Notes: generated by a model not told the origin, from the letters alone. Shown: positions 16,376-25,542, counted from the stretch's first letter. The stretch: 64,000 nt of DNA from CAVYXZ01 sp965223835 (GCA_965223835.1 CBDCXQ010000001.1:2046001-2110000), one strand, 5' to 3'. Numbers and translations are program-made.

Positions 16376-18049
16376 TCAGAAATCCATGTTGGGGTGCTTG
16401 AGGTGGAAGTTCGTTGCTTCCTGGACCGCCTGTGCGACGGCCAGCATCTCTGCTTCACGAAACAGGCCGCCCACGAAATTTATGCCAGTTGGCATCCCAT
16501 CGTCGGTGAAACCGTTCGGTACACACACACAAGGATGGCCGGTTAGATTGGTCAGTGTCAGGTTATTGCCACCTAGTTTGGGTACGACAACGACATCGAC
16601 GTGAGCCATGGCTCTGGATACAGCATACATGAGCAGTTGGCGGATACGGTTGGCCTGAAGATATTCCACAGCGGGAATAAATCGCGCTTGCTTAAAACTA
16701 TTCGGCAGCCGAAAATCATCTGTGTCGAGCAGCAATTGATCCTGTCCCGTGCGAGTCAGCTCGTCAAAAGCGGCAGCCGCCTCTACTGCCAGAATGATTG
16801 GCATTGGGTCGACTTCGAGTTCAAGTTCAGGCAACTCAATCGGTATCAATTCATGGCCCAGCGAACGTAATACGTTCAGTGTGTTGTCGTCATTAATAGC
16901 ATGTTCACGCAGGTCAATTCCCATGTCGATCAAGGGTTTCAGGCTGGCGAACTGCCGCCAGGGTTCCTTGTCCCGATTTTCGAAGGCGGCCTTCACGTAG
17001 CCCACGCGAACTTGCGATATATCCACGTCGAAATTTAAGTCCACTGGCGGGTTAACCGATTGGGGATCTCGGCTGTCCGGGCCATAGATTGCGTTTAGTA
17101 TCAGCGTACAGTCCGCAACTGAGCGGGCCATTGGGCCAACCTTGTCCATTGACCAACTGAGGGCCATGACCCCATGACGGCTCACCAGGCCAAATGTGGG
17201 TCGTAGGCCGACCACGCCATTTCGAAGAGCCGGCCAAATGATTGATCCCGTCGTTTCGGTTCCGATTGCAAAGCCAAGTAGGCCAGCGGCAGTGGCCGAA
17301 GCGGGACCGGCAGAGGAACCGCCTGCACCTTCCGCAATGTTCCAGGGATTCTTGGTCTGTCCTCCAAACCACACATCGCCGTGTGCAAGGGTGCCGGTTG
17401 ACAACTTGGCGATCAGTACGGCTCCGGCAGCTTCTAGCCTTTCAACGACCGTCGCATTTGTGTGAATCATACGGTCTTTGTAGATCTGCGCGCCCCAGGT
17501 CGTTGGGTAGCCTGTAACAGCGATTAAGTCCTTCACACCGTAGGGGATTCCGTGTAGTGGACCACGATAGAAACCTTGTTTGATGTCGTGGTCTGCGCGT
17601 TGCGCCTGCTTCAGGGCCAAATCCTCGGTGAGTGTAATCACGCAATTTAGTTTTGGATTGTAGCGTTTGATGCGTGAAATATACATCTGAGTGAGTTCAA
17701 CGGCTGTGACGCGCTGCGTGCGGATCAACTCTGCGATATGCAGCACAGGCCAAAACGCGAGGTCTTCCAAAACAGCTGGTTTTTGCAGATCGGGAACATT
17801 AAGTTGTGGGTAGTCGCGATCAATGTTAACAGAAGAATTCAGTGCGTTATGCCACCTTCTGGGTGCGAATTGTAGGGCGGGTGTCACTTCATTTTCAAGC
17901 TTCACCTGACGGATACGATGATAATCATCCAGGTTCTTAAGCGAGGCAGAAAGGATCGAGTCATGTGCGTCACTGCTAAATTCGAGACCAATCAGTTTCT
18001 CAGCATAAGCGATTGTCTCCGACGTAACTTCAGGTTTATGATCCTGCAT
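16376..18049 (-). CDS. Amidase signature family hydrolase
   Basis: 557 residues. The amidase signature is complete: the catalytic Lys in YGVKDLI, the cis-Ser region GGSSAGPASATAAG and the nucleophile region GTETTGSI. An N-terminal extension of about 100 residues precedes the domain. These enzymes hydrolyse amides through a Ser-cisSer-Lys triad; substrates range from simple amides to allophanate-like compounds. The gene is transcribed leftward from a divergent region shared with the TPP decarboxylase genes and ends convergent with the SDR at 16287. A -10-like TATAAT (complement of 18080-18085) lies about 30 bases before the start. No signal peptide is seen, so the location is cytosolic. Confidence 0.9.
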   Translation of the reverse strand: MQDHKPEVTSETIAYAEKLIGLEFSSDAHDSILSASLKNLDDYHRIRQVKLENEVTPALQFAPRRWHNALNSSVNIDRDYPQLNVPDLQKPAVLEDLAFWPVLHIAELIRTQRVTAVELTQMYISRIKRYNPKLNCVITLTEDLALKQAQRADHDIKQGFYRGPLHGIPYGVKDLIAVTGYPTTWGAQIYKDRMIHTNATVVERLEAAGAVLIAKLSTGTLAHGDVWFGGQTKNPWNIAEGAGGSSAGPASATAAGLLGFAIGTETTGSIIWPALRNGVVGLRPTFGLVSRHGVMALSWSMDKVGPMARSVADCTLILNAIYGPDSRDPQSVNPPVDLNFDVDISQVRVGYVKAAFENRDKEPWRQFASLKPLIDMGIDLREHAINDDNTLNVLRSLGHELIPIELPELELEVDPMPIILAVEAAAAFDELTRTGQDQLLLDTDDFRLPNSFKQARFIPAVEYLQANRIRQLLMYAVSRAMAHVDVVVVPKLGGNNLTLTNLTGHPCVCVPNGFTDDGMPTGINFVGGLFREAEMLAVAQAVQEATNFHLKHPNMDF

Positions 18050-18136
18050 ATTTTGCTACCTCAATTTGATATACAAGGCATTATACCTGCCATCACCCTA
18101 TGCTTGATATTGTTGGTTGATGATGTTTAAAGTATG

Positions 18137-18152
18137 GCATATTGCAATATGC
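18137..18152. promoter_or_regulatory. Perfect 16-bp palindrome in divergent promoter region
   Basis: GCATATTGCAATATGC is its own reverse complement. It lies between the amidase gene (leftward) and the decarboxylase promoter (rightward), a typical place for an operator shared by both transcripts. No regulator gene is adjacent, so its protein is unknown. Confidence 0.5.
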
Positions 18153-18213
18153 TGTGTAGTTGTTGCCTGTTGCCGAGAATGACGCTTGAGTTTCACACGA
18201 TTTTCTGAGTTGC

Positions 18214-18242
18214 TTGACGCGAATTTGTCCTCGGTCTACACT
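18214..18242 (+). promoter_or_regulatory. Sigma-70-type promoter for the TPP decarboxylase operon
   Basis: TTGACG (18214-18219) and TACACT (18237-18242) with a 17-base spacer, ending about 30 bases before the first start codon at 18273. Confidence 0.6.
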
Positions 18243-18272
18243 ATTCGCCGGAGATTGTAGCAGGAGCAGGGT

Positions 18273-18782
18273 ATGACGGTTTCGCTGGATAACTCGAAGG
18301 CGGTATATGAGGGAATAAAGGCAGCAGGCATCCATTTTATCACTGCGCTGCCGGAAACGTGGCTGGTATATTTGCTGCAGATGGCAGAAGAAGACCCTGA
18401 CATGTGCCTCGTCGAAGTCGCTAAAGAGGAAGAAGCGATTGGCATTGCCGCTGGTGCCCACTTTGCCGGTGAACCGAATTTGCTCCTTATGCAAAATCAT
18501 GGCTTGCTCGCGGCGATTAATGGCATTGTCTCGCTGGCAATGCTTTATCGTGTCCCGTTATGTATGTTGATTGCCTTTCGCGGGCACATGGGCGAACCAT
18601 ACCCCTGGCACACCCAGGGCGGTATTGTGACCGAACCAGTGTTGCGAGCGCTGGGTGTACCGTTTGATTACGCGCGCGACCCGGAAAAAGTTGGTAAACA
18701 GATCAAAGAGGCACATACATATTCGCTGAGTTCGCTGGCGCCGGTTGCACTGCTGCTTTCGCGCGATTTGATGGAGGATTAA
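18273..18782 (+). CDS. comD: TPP-dependent decarboxylase, alpha subunit (sulfopyruvate decarboxylase ComD-like)
   Basis: 169 residues corresponding to the pyrimidine-binding half of a TPP enzyme, the size of archaeal ComD. Features are EVAKEEEAIGIAAGA, with the conserved Glu that activates TPP, and LMQNHGLLAAING. It starts after GCAGGAGCAGGG and is followed by the second half 1 base after its stop. Known two-subunit enzymes of this kind decarboxylate sulfopyruvate to sulfoacetaldehyde; phosphonopyruvate decarboxylases are close relatives, so the substrate is a 2-oxoacid with a sulfonate, phosphonate or similar group. No Xsc or sulfoacetaldehyde reductase is next to it, so the sulfonate assignment is tentative. 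Confidence 0.8.
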   Translation: MTVSLDNSKAVYEGIKAAGIHFITALPETWLVYLLQMAEEDPDMCLVEVAKEEEAIGIAAGAHFAGEPNLLLMQNHGLLAAINGIVSLAMLYRVPLCMLIAFRGHMGEPYPWHTQGGIVTEPVLRALGVPFDYARDPEKVGKQIKEAHTYSLSSLAPVALLLSRDLMED

Positions 18783-18783
18783 C

Positions 18784-19377
18784 ATGGAACGTGCCCGGTG
18801 TCTTCAAGCGATATATCCTGAATTACAAGATAAGCTGGTCGTCACCATAATGGGGGCGTGCGCACAGGAGCTTTACGATCTGGGTCATTGCGAGAATTTC
18901 TTTTACCTGCAACACGCAATGGGTCTGGCGTCTTCTATTGGCCTGGGGCTGGCGCTGAATCTGCCGGATGAAAAAATTGTCGTTATGGATGGTGATGGAT
19001 CATTGCTGATGAATCTGGGCACGCTGACCACCATGGCCCGATACCGTCCTGCTAATCTGGTCCATATTGTTTTTGATAATGGCAGCCTGCTTTCGACTGG
19101 TGGCTTTGCCTCGCATACAACATCGGGCGTAACTGATCTGGCAGCAATCGCCAGCGGTGCCGGTATTCCGAATGTCGCAGCGGTCCGAACACCTATGGAA
19201 TTTGTAGAAGCGGCGGCTGATGCCTTTGAGCGCGATGAGATCAGTGTTATTGTTGCTAAAGTTGAAGCGGTGGGGCCAGATCATTTCGGCATGGATTTGA
19301 AGCTGCCCGAAAATGCCTTTCGTTTTGAGCGCTATATTCGTGAGCGCAAAGGGGTTATGGGCAAGTCTAGTAGCTGA
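18784..19377 (+). CDS. comE: TPP-dependent decarboxylase, beta subunit (sulfopyruvate decarboxylase ComE-like)
   Basis: 197 residues forming the pyrophosphate-binding half. The TPP motif is clear: GDGSLLMNLG followed about 25 residues later by FDNGSLLSTGG. The start is 1 base after the alpha-subunit stop, with GGAGG overlapping the end of the upstream gene, so the subunits are co-translated. Together they should form one active site at the interface. The cyclase-family hydrolase follows 57 bases later on the same strand. Confidence in the fold and pairing is high; the identity of the 2-oxoacid is less certain. Confidence 0.82.
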   Translation: MERARCLQAIYPELQDKLVVTIMGACAQELYDLGHCENFFYLQHAMGLASSIGLGLALNLPDEKIVVMDGDGSLLMNLGTLTTMARYRPANLVHIVFDNGSLLSTGGFASHTTSGVTDLAAIASGAGIPNVAAVRTPMEFVEAAADAFERDEISVIVAKVEAVGPDHFGMDLKLPENAFRFERYIRERKGVMGKSSS

Positions 19378-19434
19378 TGCTAACTTTCTGGGATTTGATG
19401 CGAAATTAGATCATTCGAAACTAGAGGAGATATT

Positions 19435-20226
19435 ATGTCTACAAAAGTGACGGTCTTATCGCTGCTCGTCGAAGAACTCAATAATGGCCGCATTAAGGTA
19501 GTAGATTTGACGCAACCGCTAGCTGCGGATACGCCAGTCATTGATTTGCCGCCAGAGTTCGCGCAATCGCCCAGTTTTACTATGGAGACGATTTCTGCCT
19601 ATGACGATCGAGGTCCAGCGTGGTATTGGAGCACTATTCGTCTCGGTGAACACACAGGAACGCATTTCGATGCGCCGATTCACTGGATAACGGGCAAAGA
19701 TTTTGCCAACAACAGCACGGATAAGATTCCAGCACGGCAGTTCGTGGGACCGGCTTGTGTGATTGATGTGACCAGCGAAGTCGCTCAATACGAAGATTTC
19801 CTGCTCACGCGAGAACATGTCCTGGCATGGGAAGGTGAGCACGGCAAAATTCCACCCGGTGCCTGGGTGCTACTGCGCACTGACTGGTCGAAGCGGGTGG
19901 GCCGCGAAGCGTTCTTAAACATCAAAGCAGACGGTCCGCATTCCCCTGGTCCGCACGCTGACTGTGTACGTTTTCTGGCGCATGAGCGTGATGTGCTGGG
20001 CTTTGGTACGGAGACGGTGGGTACGGATGCGGGGCAGGCAGGTGGGTTTGACCCGCCGTTCCCATGCCATACACTGATGCATGGGGCAGGCAAGTTCGGG
20101 CTGGCGAGCCTGAATAATCTTGATCAACTGCCGTCAATCGGTGCAGTGGTCATTGCTGCGCCGTTGAAGATCGTCAACGGGTCAGGCAGTCCAGTACGAG
20201 TGCTGGCGCTGGTGCCAGAAGCTTAG
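19435..20226 (+). CDS. Cyclase/kynurenine-formamidase-like metal hydrolase
   Basis: 263 residues with the family signature GEHTGTHFDAPIHW (HxGTHxDxPxHW), which binds two metals, and a further PFPCHTLMHGAGKFG near the C-terminus. Relatives include kynurenine formamidase and isatin hydrolase, which open amide bonds or rings. The ribosome-binding site AGAGGAGA precedes the ATG. It is the third gene of the unit with the TPP decarboxylase. A class V PLP enzyme lies tail to tail 10 bases away on the other strand. Whether it acts on a formamide or a lactam is not visible. Confidence 0.87.
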   Translation: MSTKVTVLSLLVEELNNGRIKVVDLTQPLAADTPVIDLPPEFAQSPSFTMETISAYDDRGPAWYWSTIRLGEHTGTHFDAPIHWITGKDFANNSTDKIPARQFVGPACVIDVTSEVAQYEDFLLTREHVLAWEGEHGKIPPGAWVLLRTDWSKRVGREAFLNIKADGPHSPGPHADCVRFLAHERDVLGFGTETVGTDAGQAGGFDPPFPCHTLMHGAGKFGLASLNNLDQLPSIGAVVIAAPLKIVNGSGSPVRVLALVPEA

Positions 20227-20236
20227 ATCTGAGACC

Positions 20237-21364
20237 TCAAACCAATAATTCGCGGTGTCGCGTCAGCCCATCGATCAAGCAATCAACATCGCGCATATCG
20301 TTATAAATGTGGGGAGAGATGCGCAGGTTATCGTCACGACTGGATGTGATGATATTGTCGTTCGCCAGCCATTTGACCAACAGATCAACCTTGTGAGACC
20401 GGACCGTGATGAGTGCGCCGTGTTTTTCGGGGTCAACCGGCGATACCAGATTGAATCCACGCTGCATCAGGCCTTCTTTGATGGCACCCGTAACCTCGCG
20501 GATATGGCGTTCAATCGACTCCACCCCGATAGATTGAATAAGCTTGATTCCAGCGACCGCTGCGTAGGTGTTCGGCACTGGCGGGGTGCCGGATTCGAAG
20601 CGGCGCGCGGTGGGCGAGGGCGTGTTGTGATAAATATCCATCGCGAAAATATTGGCCTGTGAGAACCAGCCAACCGACGTTGGATTGAGTGTGTTCAGGA
20701 GGTCTTTACGGGCATACAGGTAGGCGAGGCCCGCCGACGCCAGTAGATATTTGAGAACGCCGCCAACCAGGAAATCGACCTTTAGCTTCTTGACATCAAT
20801 CGGCATCGTGCCCAGCGCCTGATAACTATCGACCAGCACCAGAGCGCCTTTGCGATGGGCAATCTCGATAATGCCGGGTATATCCAGTTTTGAACCATTG
20901 CGAAAACACACATGCGTAATTGAAACCAGCGCAGTCCGGTCATCTATCGCGTTTTCAAAACGGCTGAGCGGGATGGTGTTGCCGGCTGCCGGAACATGAA
21001 CGACTTCTGCACCGCGGACTTCCTGCGCGTGCCAGATCTGGGCAGCAGTGGGGAACTCGAAGTCGCTAACGACGACTTTGTTGCGTTCGCCGCTGAAATC
21101 GAAGGCGCTGGCGAGGGCACTGATCGCCGCAGAAACGGAGGTTGTGACGGCAACCTCTGAAGTTTCGGCATTGACCAGGCCAGCAAAGGCATGGCGGGCG
21201 GCCTCCATGCGCTCCACCCAGTATTCCCAGGGCGAACCGGTCTCATCCCAGTCGCTCAGATAATCAGCATAAGCCTGCTTCACATCAACTGAGAGCGCCC
21301 CCTGTGAACAGCTATTGAGGTAGATTTTATCCTTCAGAATAGGGAAGCGATTGCGGATATGCAT
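20237..21364 (-). CDS. Aminotransferase class V-fold PLP enzyme
   Basis: 375 residues, starting with IYLNSCSQGALS, typical of the class V N-terminus. The PLP region shows ALVLVDSYQALG (Asp to the pyridine nitrogen) and VGGVLKYLLASAGLAYLY, in which the Lys should form the Schiff base. Relatives include cysteine desulfurases, isopenicillin N epimerase-like proteins and kynureninase-like enzymes; the Cys of desulfurases is not obvious, so a transaminase or lyase role is more likely. It lies 115 bases beyond the end of the leftward Liv operon and could be expressed with it. Confidence 0.82.
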   Translation of the reverse strand: MHIRNRFPILKDKIYLNSCSQGALSVDVKQAYADYLSDWDETGSPWEYWVERMEAARHAFAGLVNAETSEVAVTTSVSAAISALASAFDFSGERNKVVVSDFEFPTAAQIWHAQEVRGAEVVHVPAAGNTIPLSRFENAIDDRTALVSITHVCFRNGSKLDIPGIIEIAHRKGALVLVDSYQALGTMPIDVKKLKVDFLVGGVLKYLLASAGLAYLYARKDLLNTLNPTSVGWFSQANIFAMDIYHNTPSPTARRFESGTPPVPNTYAAVAGIKLIQSIGVESIERHIREVTGAIKEGLMQRGFNLVSPVDPEKHGALITVRSHKVDLLVKWLANDNIITSSRDDNLRISPHIYNDMRDVDCLIDGLTRHRELLV

Positions 21365-21479
21365 AATTACCCTTTTGTTCAGTCATTGCGCTTAGCACTT
21401 TGTCTTTAGCGATATACCTTACAGATCAGGTGGCTAGCGTTCAGGCTGCTGACTAACGATTGCGGACGTTGTCTTCGCA

Positions 21480-22208
21480 CTATTGCCCCAGGTAAGCTTT
21501 TCGCAGTTGTTCGTTGTTGAGCAGGTTGGCGGCAGTGTCAGTCAGGACGATCCGACCGGTTTGCACCACATAACCGCGACTCGCGATTGATAGCGCCATA
21601 TTGGCGTTTTGCTCGACCATAAAGACCGTCACGCCCTGTTGATTGACCTGCTGGATCAACTCAAAATTGTGCTCAACCAACACCGGGGCCAATCCCATGG
21701 ACGGCTCATCCATCAATAGTAATTTGGGGCGTGACATTAACGCCCGCGCCATCGCCAGCATTTGTTGTTCGCCGCCGCTCAGCGTTCCGCCAGGTTGATG
21801 CAAACGCTCTTTTAAACGTGGGAATAAGCCCATCATTCGCTCAAAATCTTCTTGAATGCCCTCGCGATCTCGGCGGAGATAGGCCCCCATCTCCAGATTT
21901 TCCTTCACGCTCATCGGGCCAAAGATGCGACGATTTTCGGGTACAACCGCCATTCCATGCTCAATGCGGTAACTGGTGGAGCGATCCTGCACCGATTGTC
22001 CAGCAAATTCAACCGTGCCGCTGGCGGGCTGCACGATTCCCAGAATTGTTTTCAGGGTGGTGGATTTGCCAGAGGCGTTACCTCCCAATAGACAAACCAG
22101 CTCACCTGGATAGATTTCCAGATTGACGTTTTGAAGGATGTGAATCACACCATAATAAGTGTTAATGTCCACTAACCGCAGCAGTGGCGGTCCGTTCTGA
22201 GCAGCCAT
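21480..22208 (-). CDS. livF: Branched-chain amino acid-type ABC transporter ATPase LivF
   Basis: 242 residues. Walker A is GGNASGKST, an unusual form with Asn-Ala in place of the common Pro/Ala-Gly. The signature is LSGGEQQMLA, Walker B is LLLMDEPSMG, and the switch His is replaced in VFMVEQNA, as is normal for LivF, where Gln is common. The start codon overlaps the livG stop by one base (TAATG), so translation is coupled. It energises uptake with LivG. It is the last gene of the operon livJHMGF. Confidence 0.93.
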   Translation of the reverse strand: MAAQNGPPLLRLVDINTYYGVIHILQNVNLEIYPGELVCLLGGNASGKSTTLKTILGIVQPASGTVEFAGQSVQDRSTSYRIEHGMAVVPENRRIFGPMSVKENLEMGAYLRRDREGIQEDFERMMGLFPRLKERLHQPGGTLSGGEQQMLAMARALMSRPKLLLMDEPSMGLAPVLVEHNFELIQQVNQQGVTVFMVEQNANMALSIASRGYVVQTGRIVLTDTAANLLNNEQLRKAYLGQ

Positions 22209-23002
22209 TAATCCTGTTGCTCCTGATGGGCATGGCCGAGATAGGCCTCGACTACTGCCGGGTCGGTTGCGACCTCAGTATACGATCCCTCGGCGATTTT
22301 CTCACCATGATCGAGCGCAATTACCCGATCAGAGATGCCCCCCACAACGCCCATATCGTGTTCAATCAAAATGATGGTTAGGTCCAGTTCATCCCGCAGT
22401 TTCCCAATAAGTTTGGTGACTTCCTGAGTTTCGTGTGGGTTCATTCCCGCTGCCGGTTCGTCAAGCAGCAGGAGTGTCGGTTCGGTCATCAAGGCGCGCG
22501 CAATTTCAAGTCGGCGCCGGTTGGCATACGAGAGACTATAAGCCGGTTGCTGGTGCCGATAGCCGACCAATCGGTCACCAAAAAATGCCAGTTTTTCCGC
22601 AGCAACCTGGCGGATGCGTTGTTCTTCCTGCCTGAAACGCGGTGTGCGCAGAATGATTTCAAACCAGTTCGCATGGCTGCGCGCGTAGGCGGCACTCATG
22701 ACATTATCAAGCACACTCATATTGAGGAACAGACGCAGATTCTGGAAGGTGCGTGCAATGCCCAGCCGGGTAATCTCATGAACCTCACTGCCGGTCAATG
22801 ACTGTTCGGCAAAGCGAATATTGCCGCTGTCTGGCGCATAGAGGCCGGTAATCAGGTTAAGAACCGTCGTTTTGCCCGCGCCGTTTGGGCCGATCAAACT
22901 TACTATTTCGTTTGGCTGCACCGCGAATGACAGGTTACTGACAACCTTTAAACCGCCAAATTGCTTGGTAACATGGTTGAGTTCAAGGATTGGTGTCATC
23001 AT
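22208..23002 (-). CDS. livG: Branched-chain amino acid-type ABC transporter ATPase LivG
   Basis: 264 residues. Walker A is GPNGAGKTT, the Q-loop region includes FQNLRLF, the signature is the degenerate LSYANRRRLEIARAL (LSYGxQRR-like with Ala-Asn), Walker B is LLLLDEPAAGMNP and the switch His is in ILIEHDMG. The C-terminal AYLGHA tail is characteristic of LivG. It starts immediately after the livM stop. Role: second nucleotide-binding subunit of the importer. Confidence 0.93.
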   Translation of the reverse strand: MMTPILELNHVTKQFGGLKVVSNLSFAVQPNEIVSLIGPNGAGKTTVLNLITGLYAPDSGNIRFAEQSLTGSEVHEITRLGIARTFQNLRLFLNMSVLDNVMSAAYARSHANWFEIILRTPRFRQEEQRIRQVAAEKLAFFGDRLVGYRHQQPAYSLSYANRRRLEIARALMTEPTLLLLDEPAAGMNPHETQEVTKLIGKLRDELDLTIILIEHDMGVVGGISDRVIALDHGEKIAEGSYTEVATDPAVVEAYLGHAHQEQQD

Positions 23003-24445
23003 TCAGACGATTTCTACTCGCCGCTCACCGAGCAAGCCATTCGGACGATAGATCATGAGCAGCACGAGCAGGAGGCCTACGAAAAGTAGACGGGTGACAC
23101 TTGGCTCCTGTGACAGGCGGGTTTCCCAAACGAAAATCAGCAAATACACGGTCGGAATCAGCGCAAACCAGCGCAACAATTTGCGTTGAATGCGAGATAC
23201 GCTCAGGGCCAGAAAAATGAGTGCGCCAAACGCGAGGTTGCCCACATGGGTCGCATTAATCGGGATTGCCAGCCAACCGCGAATCGTATTCGTCAAAGCC
23301 GAGCGGGTTGGTTCAAGTGGTGTGAAGGCATCAGGTATCAACGCAACCAGGAGTGCCTGCAAAATGCTACCGCAGATGATGACCGTCAATACAAGCAACA
23401 GCGCTTGCCAGCGTGGTTTAAGGGCGCCGACTAAAAGCAAAACTGTACCCACGTAAAAAATTATTCCTGCAAGTTCAGGATTGCGGAGGACATCGGGGAC
23501 CGCAACAATTATGAGCGAACCCAGCAAAACCCCCGGTAAACTGCCCAGCCCGCCGAGGACGATAATCGCATAGATGGTGATGAGCAGGGTGGTATCAAAG
23601 TTATTGGGGAAAACTGACCCTTGCCAGGCAACAAAAACACCGCCGCTTAACCCGGCAATCGCCGCGCCCGCCACAAATGCCTGGATCTTCAAGCGGCGTG
23701 TGGGCAGCCCCATAGCCTCGGCGGCGAGTTCATCTTCCCGCAGTGCGGCCCAGGCACGCCCGACGCGTGATTTCTGAAGGTGAGAAATGCCCAGAATCAT
23801 AATCGCCAGCAAAATCACAAGAATAACGTAGTGTTCGGTGACACTACGGGCAGTAAACCCGGCGAAACTCAGCGGATCCAAGTTTACAATCCCATTCGGG
23901 CCACCGGTCAGGTCAACTGTATTTTCGAGTCCTGGCAGGGCGACCCGCGTCAAACTGGTCGTCAACTGTACAAAAACCAGACCGAAGCCCAGTGTCACAA
24001 TCGCCAGATAATCCCCGAGGAGGCGAAGTGATGCGAGACCAATCAGTAGCCCAAATAGTGCCGCAATGACCGTAATAATGATGAGCGTAACCGGCGTTGG
24101 CAGATGGATGCCGGTAAAATCTGATGACAAATAAGCATAGGCATAGGCACCAACACCGTAAAATCCGACAAACCCCAGGTCGAGCAAGCCAGCATAGCCA
24201 ACGACTATATTCAGCCCCAGGGCCAGCGTTCCCAACAGCGCGACATTGCCCGCGACGCGGATAACAAAGGTATTGTCAGTGATGAGCGGTAACACAAAAC
24301 TGATGGCGACGCCGAGTAGCAACCAGCCCCAGAGAGGCAAACGATTGCGCAGATGCAGGAACATCCCGCGTAGACCAGCCGCTCGGACAACGCGCCCTTC
24401 GTACTGCTCCACCCATTGATCGACACCAATCTTGTCCTGTGACAC
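23003..24445 (-). CDS. livM: Branched-chain amino acid-type ABC permease LivM, with extra C-terminal membrane segment
   Basis: 480 residues with a GTG start. The core has the LivM features ALGLNIVVGYAGLLDLGFVGFYGVGAY and the late loop YAIIVLGGLGSLPGVLLGS. After the point where the family normally ends there is an insertion of roughly 130 residues with several further hydrophobic segments, and only then the usual C-terminal IYRPNGLLGERR. Typical LivM proteins are shorter. The gene begins 2 bases after livH. Role: one of the two channel subunits. Confidence 0.9.
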   Translation of the reverse strand: MSQDKIGVDQWVEQYEGRVVRAAGLRGMFLHLRNRLPLWGWLLLGVAISFVLPLITDNTFVIRVAGNVALLGTLALGLNIVVGYAGLLDLGFVGFYGVGAYAYAYLSSDFTGIHLPTPVTLIIITVIAALFGLLIGLASLRLLGDYLAIVTLGFGLVFVQLTTSLTRVALPGLENTVDLTGGPNGIVNLDPLSFAGFTARSVTEHYVILVILLAIMILGISHLQKSRVGRAWAALREDELAAEAMGLPTRRLKIQAFVAGAAIAGLSGGVFVAWQGSVFPNNFDTTLLITIYAIIVLGGLGSLPGVLLGSLIIVAVPDVLRNPELAGIIFYVGTVLLLVGALKPRWQALLLVLTVIICGSILQALLVALIPDAFTPLEPTRSALTNTIRGWLAIPINATHVGNLAFGALIFLALSVSRIQRKLLRWFALIPTVYLLIFVWETRLSQEPSVTRLLFVGLLLVLLMIYRPNGLLGERRVEIV

Positions 24446-24447
24446 AA

Positions 24448-25377
24448 TTACACCTTCTGCGGTATCCGTGCGCCAAGCAGTCCCTGTGGACGGATGAGCA
24501 GCACCAGCAACAGCACGACGAAAGCAATTACGTCTTTATAGGTAGATGAAATAAATCCGACCGCGAAGGTCTCAACCAACCCCAGGATAAACCCGCCGAG
24601 CATCGCGCCGGGAATGTTGCCAATGCCGCCGAGTACCGCTGCCGTGAAGCCTTTCAGTCCGGCAGTGAAGCCCATGAAATGCCAGACGCGCGTGAATACC
24701 ATGCCGGTTAGAACACCTGCCGCACCAGCCAGGGCACTCCCGGCGAAAAACGTGAACACAATGACCCGGTCGACATTGATGCCCATCATAGCCGCCGCTT
24801 CACGATCATAGGAAACTGCTCGCATGGCTTTCCCGATGCGCGTGTTGCGTACCAGATATTGCAGTACGATCATCAGGATAATTGCCGCAACGATGACCAA
24901 CGCGCGGGTGGCGGAAAGACGGGCCGGTCCAAGCTGGAATCCAAGACTGGGTGCGATCAGCTTATGGGTTTCATAATTGCGAAACTGGGCCGTTAACGTG
25001 AGTTGGACGGCGTTCTGAATAAAGAAGGACACACCCAGCGCACTGATGAGTGGTGCAATACGGGGTGCATTTCGCAAGGGACGATAGGCGAATTGCTCGA
25101 TAACGACACCCAGTACACCGCAACCGAGCATGGCGACGGCCAGCATGAGAAAGATAATTAACGCCGGTACGATAATCGCCCCTTCTTCCCCCAGAAATGC
25201 CAGCATGACGCCGTAGCCAATGAACGCACCAACCATGTATACATCGCCATGCGCAAAATTCAGCAAGCGTAGCACGCCGTAGACCATTGAGTAGCCGAGC
25301 GCGATAAGGGCGTATACCGCGCCCAGCGTGAGACCGTTGACCAATTGTTGCGGTAATTGTGCGAGAAATAGGTCCAT
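24448..25377 (-). CDS. livH: Branched-chain amino acid-type ABC permease LivH
   Basis: 309 residues. The N-terminus QQLVNGLTLGAVYALIALGYSM is typical for LivH, with LLNFAHGDVYMVGAF following and the conserved LGGIGNIPGAMLGG in the second half, ending RPQGLLG. About eight membrane segments are expected. It is separated from livJ by a 165-base gap that contains a hairpin. Role: channel subunit with LivM. Confidence 0.93.
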   Translation of the reverse strand: MDLFLAQLPQQLVNGLTLGAVYALIALGYSMVYGVLRLLNFAHGDVYMVGAFIGYGVMLAFLGEEGAIIVPALIIFLMLAVAMLGCGVLGVVIEQFAYRPLRNAPRIAPLISALGVSFFIQNAVQLTLTAQFRNYETHKLIAPSLGFQLGPARLSATRALVIVAAIILMIVLQYLVRNTRIGKAMRAVSYDREAAAMMGINVDRVIVFTFFAGSALAGAAGVLTGMVFTRVWHFMGFTAGLKGFTAAVLGGIGNIPGAMLGGFILGLVETFAVGFISSTYKDVIAFVVLLLVLLIRPQGLLGARIPQKV

Positions 25378-25481
25378 GTGTTTAATTCGAACGGGCTGTT
25401 ATCGGTAATCCAAAATAAATTGACTCACCTTTATTACGGTGGTCATTATGACTTGTAAAAATGCCAAAACTGCTTTTTAAA

Positions 25482-25506
25482 AGGGCGGATTATGCATATC
25501 CGCCCT
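25482..25506 (-). terminator. Stem-loop after livJ (attenuating terminator)
   Basis: AGGGCGGAT and ATCCGCCCT form a perfect 9-bp GC-rich stem around a 7-base loop. On the transcribed minus strand it is followed by TTTT, and it lies between the livJ stop and livH. It probably lets more livJ than permease mRNA accumulate. Confidence 0.8.
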
Positions 25507-25542
25507 CTCACCTGTTTTAGTCGTTAGTTATGGCAAGTCCAG

